Assembly: GCA_027627225.1 (NCBI GenBank)
Contig: CM051029.1
Span: forward strand, 8,703,715-8,767,714
Reading direction: 5' to 3'
From: Congeria kusceri
Taxonomy: Eukaryota > Mollusca > Bivalvia > Myida > Dreissenidae
Length of the DNA stretch: 64,000 nt
In this document: piece by piece, positions 13,301-27,070 of the stretch
Layout: each line of letters begins with the position of its first letter
Numbering within the stretch: the stretch's first letter is position 1
The notes under the pieces: model-generated
Seen by the model: only the letters and a program-made list of their open reading frames with translations
Database searches by the model: none
Told to the model about the DNA's origin: nothing
Position numbers and translations under genes: made by a program

Positions 13301-14545
13301 ACATTGAACATGATTGAAATGGCATGATTAGAGGGCGGGGTTATTGGTCAACGCAATAAACTTAATTGGTTATCGATTGCGCACATAAATAAACCACGCC
13401 TTTTCAACCGTTGTCCAATCAATAAACCCCGCCTTTTCAGCCATACGCATGCGCAGTACTAAGTCATCCTTCGTTAGCCCCACCTGTTCACCCCTCCGCA
13501 TTCGCAGTACTCTAGCATCTTTAATAATCCTCAATAGTCCCGAAAACCCCCAAACAACCTCTAAAAACTCGCTTTAAACGGGTTTGTTAGAGATTAATCC
13601 ATACAAAATCGGCATCCAAATTAATCCGCCCTAATTTGCGGAACAAAATCCCTAACCCCATTGTAGCTATGTTCTATTAAACTAGGATCGATCGTCGATG
13701 TTAACAGAAATCATATGAGGTTGTGAAAATACGTCTTACGAATATAATGATACACGTTCAATTGTTTACTGAATATGAAAAGAACCTAGCGTTTATGTGA
13801 TGGTTATTAAAATACCGGTATATACGTTATGTAAGCATATGTTCGTAACATAGCCATCAGCTTTTGTAAGTTGAAATAAAATTAAATGTGAATGATGTTA
13901 TTATTTCGGCCCATTCTTCAATACGTTATTCGTACATTTGTATCTGTTTGAACAACATATGGCAATTTAAAATACAATCAATACAATTCAAGGATTTTAA
14001 CATAAAACGCTTAAAATAAAAATCATGTTTCGCTGCAAGTATATTAAGTATAATATTTCATTTATTATCCGAAACATATAATTATGCTATGCATAATGCG
14101 TAATATATCACTCAATATTTTCAATTTACTTGTGTATGATATTGCATGGTATTGTATGCATCACCCAATTACGTTATGCATCATGTTTCATGTACATAAA
14201 TGGTGACGATATTTAAGCATTAAGCATGTGGACTTAATATATCACACGACAATTCTTTTGATGTATAACATATGGTATACATAATGCTTCAAATATCAGC
14301 CGATATATTAATTCACGTATGCATAATATGTCATTCGACAATACAATAATGTAATGCATGAGTTTACATATAACGACCAACAATTTCAATAGTGTCATGT
14401 CTAATTCTACATATATATCCCGGCAATTCAATACGGGTGTGCATAATTCTACAAATAAATCCGATAATAAGCAATTGCCAACAAAACAAACATCCCCTGT
14501 CTCAATACGTAACAGTTAATTTTCAGCAAATCATTTGTGCCACAC
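13300..14545 (-). other. 3' untranslated region and flank of the large receptor gene
   Basis: No coding exon was found. 14040-14470 contains degenerate repeats of ATGCATAATAT-like words. A possible polyadenylation hexamer (AATAAA on the minus strand) lies at 14061-14066, about 480 bases past the stop. 13330-13510 is a GC-richer patch with repeated GGCGGGG and CCAAT-like words on both strands; it may be an old interspersed element. Confidence 0.35.
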
Positions 14546-14748
14546 TTAAAGAGTTGACAACGTCATATTAACGTATTCCCGATCATCAGTTGACGACACA
14601 GTTTGTCTTAATGCTGGCATCCTAAGCTGATTATCTGTGGAAGATGTGATGTCTCCTTGAGTTTCGTAAGGAGTTAAACTCGAGTATTCACGGAATTGTA
14701 GTTCTGCAAGTGTCTCATACTTATTATCATGGTGAGAATCTGTAGAAT
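14546..14748 (-). CDS. Large receptor exon 15: ITAM-like tail and stop
   Basis: Residues 1101-1167. The acceptor is cgtttcatgttctaccag. It carries D1108-NK-Y1111-ETL, seven residues, then Y1122-SSL, which fits (D/E)xxYxx(L/I)-x(6-8)-Yxx(L/I). Y1128 follows at once (TPYETQ). The C terminus REYVNMTL holds YVNM (Tyr1159), which fits a PI3K p85 YxxM site and has the YxN spacing favoured by Grb2-type SH2 domains. The exon has a frame-shifted duplicate at 3402-3638. Confidence 0.92.
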
Positions 14749-17700
14749 CTGGTAGAACATGAAACGAAAAAGTAATTGTCAAGAAAAGCAACACAGACAG
14801 TTAGGAGAACAATTAATCAAAACTGAGGCGAGGTAGATGCGAAACAACTTATTGTTTTGTTGTGTTGTTTTTAATCTTAAAGATGACACTTGTTAACAAA
14901 TATAAAAGCAGAATCATAAGATGTATTATCTTTATTATGTATCCGGGTTTGATATAGCTGACATCAATAATTAACTGATATATAAAACCTTACCAATTCT
15001 ACATGTTTCATAACTTCCATCTGTGTTTGAGGCATCGTTGTTTCGTCTAAATGCACCCATTTTAATATCATTATTAGATGCTATTGTATGACTAGCACAC
15101 CGATATGATTAATTACCTATGTTTTGTAGTTACCGTTGACAACGGTTTATTTAATAAAGTGATAAATCACACACTTACAAGTTATAATATTTGCAATTGG
15201 TCAACTAATTTATATGATACATCAACGTGCACATGTTTGTATATGCATTGACTTACGGTTCTCTGACAAGATCTTCGTACTGGTCAGTCGAGTTGGTATG
15301 CGTTTGGTATGAGTTGGATTCGTTTCGCCCTAAAATAATTGAAGTCACTACGCTATTATTGATATAAATAAGTATCAGTCTAAGTAATTGTTTTATAATA
15401 TGTTATGCATGTTACAGGTTGAGATGTTGTTATTTTTATTTCATAATTCATTAGCAGCCAGTTTTCAGATCAAATACGAATTCCACAAATACACTTGTTC
15501 AATAAACTGCAAAACACTAGATCTCCTAAACTCGTTCTGCTGCTACACAAATAACTGTCATCTATTACATAATAAACCACAAACCAATATATGAAATGAG
15601 CAAGTACATGTATATGCAAAGGTTATACAGCTCAATACAATGCAACACGTATTAACCATGCGATATATGTCTCCATAGCAGGATGGACACAGCAATCACG
15701 ATGACAACAACCCCCAAGACGCCACCTACTACACCACCCACAACTGACGTTTCAGGGCTACTCTCAACTGAAATCAAATATTCAAAATGTACAATATATG
15801 ACAAACGAACCATTTAATTGGTTTTACTTATCTTTGCTAATATCGAGTTTTATCAGCTATATTTAATACTGTAGTGAGTAAACACTGTACCTATGTCAAC
15901 TAGGGTTGTTTCCATTATTTCCTTAGTCCACTCTGATTTGCCTATTTTGTTTTCTGCCAGCATTTTGATTGTGTAAGTCGTGCCAGGTTTTAATCCTTCA
16001 ATAGCGCAGGTATAGCTTATAACAGAACCTGCTACGCATATATATCTCCAGAGTTCAATATCGATTTCTTTGTATTGAATAGTGAAGTTCTGATCCAGAC
16101 CGCCATTAAAACCAGGAACCCATGTAATAACAATGTCAGTTTTTCCTACTCGGTCAATAAGCAAGTCCTTCGGAACATATGGTTTGGCTAAAATAATTGT
16201 ACTCAAATAAATAATAAAACATATTTATATACATTCGCGATTATTACTGCGAATCTACTAACTTCATCAATACATAGCTCTAGTTAAGTGTTACTATGTT
16301 TTGTGTTAGAACATAATTAAAAAAAAAATCAACGTTGTTATAAATACATACACTGTGCGTGTAAGGTAAACACGTGCGCTACTGATCCCAATGTGTTGGA
16401 AACATTAACCATGTAGTCTCCATAATCTCCAAACTGCACACGGAAAATCACCATTTGAGTTTGCATATTGTTATCCGAGGTATTAATCAGAAAGTTGTTG
16501 GAGTCCCTGGACACATCTTTCCATCCATCATCTACACGTTTGTACCAACTGAAGTCTGAAGATTTTGGCTCAGGATAGGCCATGATTGTGAAGGTAAACA
16601 CAGCCGAGTCGTTAGGAGCTCTGTACTGTTCTGTTATAGGAAGTGAAAAGGGCGACGCTCTTGGTGCACCTGTGCAAGAACACAGTTGTATTGTATGCGC
16701 TTTGACATATGTATAGAGAAGAAATGTACTCGTTACTAAGCACGGTTTGATATACATATGCACCACATTACTTACAGTTAACGAATAGAGCCAGTGACTG
16801 TTTGTGTTGTCCTTGGTTAAAACGGTTGTTCGCGAGGCATTTATAGTTTCCAGCATCATATTCACATCTTGCTTGATGTATGTGAGCTTTGGCTATATGT
16901 GCTTCAGTCTCAACAAGGAGTGTTTCATTTCCACGAGTTGCATTGACGATACGAACAGTAGGTTGAGGGTCGCCATCGGCATCACATACCAGTTCTAATG
17001 TTTCGCCTTGGTCAACAGTGATGTTAGTGCTTGATTCATTTGCTTCGAATGCCCGTATATATGCCCCGTCTGGAAGAAAACTTGCTTGTGAAATAAATAT
17101 GTTAACACCAATATAACACTACAAACTTTTTGAATAAAGTGGCTATTGTACGATAAACACCAAGAACTATGTAGGAAAATGTGGTAGAAACAACGGATAA
17201 AAAATTACAGTTTATTGTGGTTAATAACGCTTCGGTCAATTATACATTAATTTTCCAAAGGTTAAGAAGGCTGGGACAAAAAGCAAAACACGGAGTGGCG
17301 AATAAATATTATAATACAAAAATATTGCACCGTGCCAGTTATTTGCAATAGAAACATTAAACACACTTTTCGAACATTTTTCTCACCACTTCTACAAACG
17401 CCGGAATTGTTTTAACTCAGATACGTATTTGTCTTGATAATTAAACAACTTTATACGTGTGATGCCAACAGAATGAATGGTATATCCATATACTTTTCTA
17501 ATGAAATTAAAAACATTAGTTAAATAAAAACGTAGTAATTATTTAACTTACATTCAACCTTTATAAAGAATGTCGATTGACTAAATTCGTACACAACCTC
17601 ATTTCCAATAGGCTGCATTATGTTTGATGCATTACATTGGTATTCCCCTTCATCGGTCAATCCAATGTTGTTTATTGTTAGTGTTTGCCCTGTACCCACC

Positions 17701-20700
17701 ACTGTACTCGTGTCTTTCCTTATCCATGTAAAGGTTGAGGCTGGTGGATTACCAGCATTTGTTAAGGTACATGTAACTGTTAGAGACGTGTTGAGTAGAA
17801 CGCTTTGGTTCTGCAAACATTGAATAGCCGGTGGGTCTGTAGCATCAATTAATCGTATCATACATTTTTAAAACTATGCAATTAATGTGTATACATGCAG
17901 TTATTTATGAAAACTATTTTTATGTTATGCATTTTCGAATGTAATACCATCTCAAGAAGGAAATCAATAATGGGCATTCATATTCAAAATCTAGAACAAG
18001 TGCGATATAAAAATAAACGAATCTTTGTACAAGTAAAGTGTATATTGGCTAACATTACTTACATAGCAATCCCTGTATATGTACAAATAAGGTCAATTTT
18101 GGCTAACATTACTTACATAGTATATCAAGGGTAATTGTTAGGTGCGCTGTCTCGTTTACGCTATATCCCAAGCTATCTACCATGGTGTTAACTGCGTTGC
18201 ATGTTAAATTCCCGTCCATGTCAGTGCTCGCATTGGTAATAGACAGGACATTTCCTTGTTGAGCTGCAGGGCCATACCAAGAAAATCTAGGAGCCGGATT
18301 ACTGCTTGCAAAACATGATATTGTGAACGACCAGCCTTTGACAACTTTAAGTAGTTGGTCTATCTGTTTGGTGTTGTTGAATTTTGCTTCTATATTCTCA
18401 GGACCATCTGAAAGGTAATAACTATTGGCTAATAAATTGATAAAAAACAACTACATATGTAATGCCTTAATATTGAATGGTGAACAAAATAGTCGGCTAT
18501 AATACTTACACAGTAAGTTCAGGTTTACTGATGAATGGTGGTTTCCATTAACGTTTCCTTTAAATGTGGTGTTCATGATATTTTGTACCGTGCATGCATA
18601 GTTAGTGTCCGTTGTGCGCGTGATATTAGATATGTATCGAATGTGCCCGTCGTGTCCGGAGCCCCATGAATATATTGAAGTTGGCAAACTGTCTACTGAA
18701 CACATCAACCGAACAGTACTTCCTACTATAACTCGTATGGTTTCGCTTGTTGCAATCCAACTTTTGTCAGTGTGCGGTAGAATGCTATACGTGATAGTAG
18801 GAACAACAGGACCGTCTACAATAAAGCAGTATTTTCATTTCTTATAAGATATTACATACTAAAAAAGAAGCTTAGAATCTCTATCGACAATTTGAAAAAT
18901 ATCAGAAGATTTAAAATGCACTTCGCGTTATCTCATTTTTGTGGTCCTGTACAAGCCAGAATGCGACTGGTCTACTTAGGATTTTACACAATCCATCGTA
19001 AATATTTAAGCTTAAATTATAGGCGAGAGCTCACGTAATGTATGTCACTAAGACACATACTCTGGTGTAAAATCACACCATTTTGCTAGGACTAAAATGT
19101 GCTATTGATTGATTACTAATCAAAACTAGCCATGCAGCATCCCTATTTTGCACTTGTAAACGTGCATTGAAGCCGTTGATAGGATGGTGATACTTGCTTT
19201 TGTACGAAAGCACACGATTATATTTTGAAATATACCAGTAACACATATAGTTGATATAAATAAAAGAATTGTTAACTTTTTTTAAATATGCGTTTTGCGC
19301 TTACATAACACTGTAGCGGACAAGTTCCTTGTTACAGTTTCCGTTGATGTCGTTCCGTCAGCTTCAGTCATAGTGTTTGTAGCTTTGCATGTCCACTCCG
19401 TGTCATGCTGTATAGTTGTAATGGTCAATGTAGAGGAATTGACCTGTTGTCCCTTCCAAAATATCATAGCCGGCGGATTGGCGTCACTCTCACATTCGAT
19501 GCTGATGTTGTCACCTCTCAGTACTCTGATATTGCTATCAACTAGTGTTAAGCCGATGTCCTTATTAAATAAGCGTTTAATGGATGGTGGATCTGTAATT
19601 GCAGATGCCACATTATATTATTCAATAATATTTATTAATAAGTAAACACTCAAATTAATGTCCATATCTAAATGGCAGCGAATAAATAACATATAAATTA
19701 CCGGTATAGTAGTACCTTTCACCAGAGCTGCTCGCCTGGCGTCATACGCAGCACGTTTTAATAAATGTTTTCATTAACCTGACAATAAAAACAATTTACA
19801 TAGCGCGTTTACATCGAGTGCGATGATCTTCTCTGTAGACTGTGTACTGATGGTTCCATTCAATGAATACATAAAGTGAAATACCCTGCACGAAATGCTT
19901 CCGTTATTGCGAGTGAATTTTAACGACAGCAGGGCACCGTCGGACTGTCCTTCTGGGTAGGTCCAGTGATAAGAGGGAGGTGGATATCCGGAGGAGGAAC
20001 AATTCAAATGTACCAGTCTGCCTTCTCGTATATTGAACGTGCTAGATATACTTATGTTGTTGACAGTCACTATCGGTTTGGAAACGAGGACTGAAAATTA
20101 GACATGACAACTGTTACTAAAATACTTTATTCGCATCTGATTAACACAATTACTCTGAAAATAAAAGCGATACTTTTTAAAAAATCACCATTTACATGAA
20201 TGACAAATAGTATGATGATACATTAGTGTACAGACTTACCTCCAATTTTGGTGTTACCGTGGTATTATATCAAAATAAACAAACAAAAATGGAAACCAAA
20301 CGAAAATAAAATAGAAAAACGTACATTGTACTTTGATGTTCTTATTTGTTGTTAGAACCGTGTTGATGGCTTTGAACGCATAACTTGCAATACAAGACAA
20401 ATTTCCTCCACTGTACGCGTACGTGTTCGGTGTGTATAGCAATGTACTTATTGCGACGTCATCAATGTAGGAATATTCAGCCAGGTTAGTGATGTTCACA
20501 CCATCATTTAACCAGTGAATAATAGCCTGGGGACGGCTGGTAGATGTGATGCACGTGAACGTCGATGCGACATTGAAAACAGGGTACGCAACTGGTGTCT
20601 GTGGATCAATGGTCAACGAAGTAGGAGGAACTGGAAATTAAGCAATTCACAGATAAACGGCCAAATGCCCTTATGTATTCATTTTTTTATTATTGTATTG

Positions 20701-23700
20701 TATAAGTTCGAAGTCTATGTTACTATAACAAACTTATAGGTCGATTTGCGAACATTAGTTTTGATAATTTAATCAGATTTAGGTTTTAACGCATTGTTCG
20801 AACACTATCTTCAATGAATCTTTATTTCACGACATGTGTTCTTATTTCCCGCATATATTTCTACATTTATATCTAAATCCAAATTATTATGGTATATACA
20901 GAAATTGCGATATTCAATACAAAAATAAAGAGTTCAGTAATAGTTAAATCGAATGTTTATAATTTTCAAAAATGTCGCCAAATTTAATTAATCAGCAAAT
21001 AACGGATTGATAGACATGGATTTTAACGTTATTGGTACAAAGAAATTAACAGCCAGTATTTTGAAAATTAACCTTAGAAAGTATGTGTATATTGATCGCA
21101 TTCATAAATCTGACTCAATATATGGATATCTATTTAAGTGGCATATTCACATATTTGCAAATTAAATATTTGGATGTTGTTGTCACATATTCCAAAATTT
21201 ACTTAATATTTGAAATAGCACTCATAAAGCTGATATTTGTTGATAACAATTTGTCGTTTGCGAATAAAAAACAATTGAAATAGTGAAACTTTAAAGATTT
21301 TGGTCATATTTTGATAACACGTGTATCTTTTAGCATACTTTATATATCTTTAGTGTACGTTCCAACCCCAGCATAATTTAATTTGCTTTTGTTCAAATAA
21401 TATTCAGGTTAATTTGTGCTTATGGTGTAATTTTTGCAGAATTTTCCAATTTTATATTTTGACATTTGAAAAAAATTTAAATATAAATAAATGCATTCGT
21501 TTATTGTTTGCAGTAGACCCCGCAACATAGTTAATAACTGAAACCCTGCAGAAGTATACAATACTACTACACTAAAAACATTAAATAGTATCGCTATGTC
21601 AGCCTAGTAAATACGCGAAATAAACTGATACGATTTATCAATTGCAATAAAAAAAGACGTATAAACGGAATCGGGACAAAATTATAAGAAATAGCAGATT
21701 AAGTTGGAATCCATGAATTGAATATCATGCATATTCTTATCAGTTTGTTTTTTAACTTCGCGTTATGTCGCAGATGGGTCATAAGGAAGACAATCACACA
21801 GTTATCATGTTTCATTCAATTATTGTGAAGGATATGTAGAAGTGAGTCTTCATATTGTTATCACGGAATTTCGAATGTTGACCACAACATACTTCAATAA
21901 GTTGCACACATATAAAACAGAGTAAGATGGTCTATGATAGTTTAAAACGCACATGAACTTAAATGATAAGATATATTATTTAATATAGAACTTGGGGGGG
22001 GGAGGTCAGAAAACTCGTTGTGTCTTCACCGATCTAACAGACTTATGTACTTACGCTGTAAGCATTATGGGTGTGTGCTACTTTCGAACATAGCTCGCAA
22101 TGGTTGATTTAACATTTCATCGAGGTTAGATACCAGTAAATCAATGTGTTTTCCTCCGTTTTACATTAAAAATATTGCCCTTTACTAGAGTTCATTTTTT
22201 CTTCTGCTATGAAAAGCATTTAGCAATATCAGACGTGCCTTTTTGTTATTTATAATATCCTCAGAGTGTTTGAAACTTTTTGTGCATTTCTTTGGAGGCT
22301 AACTTGAAAGATGAGATGTTGGGGTGTGTTTACTGTGGCATGGGGCTTTTGTGGAAATATTAATGCCAATACCCTAGTTTCTATCCGTGTCTGCATTCAG
22401 GTGAGACGCATTTTCGTAGAAGTAACATGCCATATCTTTTTATTGCAATTTTTGGAAGAGGAAAGATTCATCTTTAAATAGACAGCAAGCTTGCACAATC
22501 AGAAATCTGAACGTTCACCGTTTATAATGGGACCCTATGGGAATTGGATTTACTGGCATCTAACCTTTAAACACAAAACGAAAGCAAAAGTAGTTTTTTT
22601 TTAATAAACACGCTAAACGGCGTTAAACACAAACTACGGTTATGTTAATTAACAGAAATATATTCACCTATCAAATTAACTGAATATTAGACTGATTAAT
22701 GGTATCAATAGCGTCATTACATGACATAACTTTCATACGCGGGATTAGTTCTTGCGTAAGCACATTTCGTCGTTGGGCGAAATAATGTGGTTAAGTACGG
22801 AGGTTTGGCGTGTGACGTCATCCTCTGGGTATAGAATGCAAAAAACTTGTATTATGTTTAGTATTATTTACGGTGTATTAAGGGTTGATGTCATACAATT
22901 GTGTAATTTAGTTGTAATTTCTGGATAGGTACTTTATTTCATTTATGTATTATTCAAGATTTATTTAAGTTACAATACTATGATATATTTTTTATTTGCA
23001 TACTAGTAATAACTGTTAGACCAAGATGATATACAATGCACATTAAAGTAGGTCTAAAATAATTGCAACTGTTCGTTGTAAAGTGATGACCCCTTTTCAA
23101 ATAAAGTGTGTGGCTAATGCTTTTTTGTCTGTGTTGAAATGTCACAAGGTCAAATGGTCAATTGTCCGCAATAAAGGGAAAACAAAATAAAATATGTATT
23201 AATGGTTTCCAAACATCTTATACAGTTGGAGTTATATATTTTATATGTGAAACACTTGTAAAGTTAACAATTAATCGGTGTAAAATCAAAACAAGAAAAC
23301 TTGCTGTTAGGGTTTGATTTATTGAAATTGATGACCACTTATGAATAGTTTACTTAAAAGATGCTTCAATATGTTCAAAAGTGTTTATGTAAAACATATG
23401 ACTTGGCCACACTCGGTGTGCGTGCGTGGTTTCTCATATGCAACGTCTCTGCAACGACCGCAGCAGACAATACGACTAGCTACGCGGCGCACGGGCGCCA
23501 ATCATACATTGTACAGGCACCGTGTGGTCATTATGTGGTCAACCAATGAGCATCATACGGTTTTTACTTAGAATTTACCAATCGCAAGAACATACGATGC
23601 ACTTGCGAAGCACTATGGCGTTTGTTTGCATTGCTTGCTTGCGATAAACGTACCCGCGCCATTAGAATCAAACTGACCCCATACGGTCACCATTGGATGT

Positions 23701-26700
23701 ATAACATAGTGACCTCGCGGCGGCACATGCTTCGTATAAATAAATGAAATTAGTTTTATGCTTTTGTCAGGATGTTGTCATCTAACATAATATCCCTTTA
23801 TTTCACGTGTGCTACTTAAATGTCAATTTTATAACAATTTGCAAATTTAAAGAGTTTACTATATTATCTTCATGATAAAATCCTACGTGTCAAATAACAT
23901 TCGATAATGGCACCAATACTTGAAATAGCATTACAAAATAATGTTTTCATTTGCGTTGCTTTCGAAATACATGCGAACAACTTGAGAAGACTATGCGATG
24001 TCACAAAATTAAAATTAAAGTAATAGACAATAATACGGCGGGGCACGGCTATCGTAAGATTCATAGATTAAATACCTAACATTCAAAACGCACGGCAGAC
24101 GTGCGGTGACCGCATTGTGCCCGTACGATTTCCGCAAGATTGCAGTTCAAATTCCAAATTAGTTTTCAAAACGCATGCGTTGTCTGAAAAACGTGCGATT
24201 GATCTGCGGTCACCGCAGTGGTCTGCGACCGAAGCTTAAGGCAAATTTAAATAATACTGTCATAAACAAATCAAATTATAAACCTAACAATTCACAATAT
24301 TAGTCATGGGCAGGCCTAATGAGAGAAGATGAAGAAGATGAAATATCATATTCACTGAAATATGATACAATCCTAATTACGAGATGGCTTTATTCTCACT
24401 ATTTTGGAAATATCTCGGATCGTTTGATATCAGACTCTTTAATCGGAGCATACATCAAGAACTATTAAATACAAAATATAACATGGACTGACATATAAAG
24501 ATATATTTTCAATACATATTACGCATGTACACATTTTAATAGTACAAGCTTAAAATTGCCAGCATGCTTTCATCTTGCAAAATTACAAACTAATTAAAAA
24601 ATCAAAGCACTGAAGGCACAGCAATTGTTCGCTATTGCGTATCTTTGGGCACAATTCACTCTATTTAAATGTTTATAGCAAAACTAGTTTAAATTTAACA
24701 TAATAGATTCGAAAGGTTGATTGAGATAGTGTAATTAGAAATATTAGAAATCAAAGATAACGTTCGATGGATTTTATCGACTCGTCCAAATAACTTACAG
24801 TACAATAGGCGGTTCAGACCCTGGAAGGTGTTTTGCAGACTGTTTTGCAAATATATTGAAAATACATTAATATACGTTTATATTTGAATCGTATATTAGA
24901 ACCAGGAAATAAAATCAAATTGTAAGAAGTCACCTAAATGACCATAAAATAACTGAAAATGAAAACACCGACGCATTATCATAGACAATCTGGTAGGTAT
25001 GCCATATCATATGTACCTTAAATAAAGTAGTTATAAACTTGTTATATGTTTTATTGGTAAAATATTATAGTTGCGCAAATAAATCGTTCAGTGTTCTCAT
25101 GTGAAGAAAATAAACATCACTGAATTTAAATTCTGGTTAAGAAGCCAGAACCAGCAAGCACGAATGTGCATCTGATGAATTGAGGTCCATTGTAAAAGTA
25201 ACGCCGCTAATTAAGGTAGAGGGGCCCTAATGGGACTTTTTTCAGACCTTGACTTTCTTATTATTAAATCTAACATGAGACTAAACTGTGAAATATAAGC
25301 AAAACCTAACCACACGTTTTGACAAAAGTGCGATTTTTGTTAAAACCCCTCATTTTTTCTCTTCAACCTAAAATTTTGATGGGGTAGACTTACAAAAATG
25401 ACTGAACTATTGTCGAAATTTATTTTATTTATTCCTGAATAGCTTTAATTTATACGATAAAGATGTATCTCATGAAAAAGATAAACATAAGTAGTAAAGT
25501 TGACCAACAATACTTGTGACATTACATTTGTCTAAGCATATGGTACAAAACAACATATTTCGTTCTATAAAAATACGCAAAACACCAATTTTTGTATTAT
25601 TGTTTACCTCTATTTCATAGTATGTCATAATCAGTAATACAGAAATATAATATAACCGTTTCTGAGGGGGAAAAGGTATAATTTGACATAGATTCACCAC
25701 TAAAACCTCAAGGTATAACCTTTGGATTGAAGCAACCCTATGTTATATTAAAAAATGAAAATTATGAAAAATAAGATATGCTACATATATTAACTTGTTG
25801 AACGAGTATGAATTGCGGAGCATTTGGTTGTCAAACGTCAGTCAGTTATTACAAAAAACTGATTTTAATGACGTATGGTTCTAAAGAGACTCCGTTATTA
25901 ACGTTGAACTATTTTTAGCAGAATTTATAATACGTCTTAAAGACATCTATATTTCTCAATGGAGAAGAGCTGTGGGACAGTCTAGTGCACTTCAACTATT
26001 TAATGCTTTAAACCGAACATTGAAACGTCGGACTATTCAATCACAATGCAAAACGGTAAAGACCTTCAGTCTCTTGCCAAAATAAGACTATCGATTGAAC
26101 AAGGACGACGTCGTCACATTGCCCGGGAAAAAAGGAAGTGTGAATTCTGCAATCCCAACGAAATCGAGGACGAGTTTCATTTCGTGCTTATATGTGACAT
26201 TTCTTGGGAATTACGAGAACGTATTATTCCTCCATACTATACGCGAACACCGAGCACGTTAAAATTTGTACAATTGTTAAATGTAAAGAATAAGACAATG
26301 CAACTTCGTCTATCTAAATACATTTTGCAGGCTTTTAAGATCAGGAACAATTTGATCAACGTTCAAGTGTTATAAAAACAAAATAATAAATTATTCTCCC
26401 TCATATTTACCAATACTTTCGCCTTCTATATTAATAAACTATCACTACATTAATTTTAATTGTTAATTAATGTTTTATCAATATGTGTTATACTCAAGCG
26501 CATGCACTATTTGTCAAATGTATATTCACTTTGATAATAAGCTGTATATGCTTAATGAAAAATAAAAAAATGTTATGTTGTGTTCTGTTTTTACCGCTCT
26601 TGATTAATTAAACTACAGCTATTTCCTTATTGAACTTTGTTTTCATGATTAAAATTTGTTTTCAAGATTTACTCTTTATATCTGTCACTTTTATAATGTC

Positions 26701-26980
26701 ACAATGCAATATGGATATGTTGTATGTTTCTTTAAAGTGTGTTTATGAATGACAGCATGTAAGTGAGTGCTTGTGCGTATGACTTTTTTATATTTCAACA
26801 AAATTTGATACGTTTATTTTGATTACCTGTAATATTGTTATAATCTTAATTGTCTCGTTGATATTGATTTTGATCATATATGTTTGTAGACCTAGTAATA
26901 AATAAGAGATGTATCATTTAATGTGCATGTTCTGTAAATTTTATTTGATGATATTTCTTTATCTTCGTTAAATAAAATTG

Positions 26981-27070
<90 letters not shown>

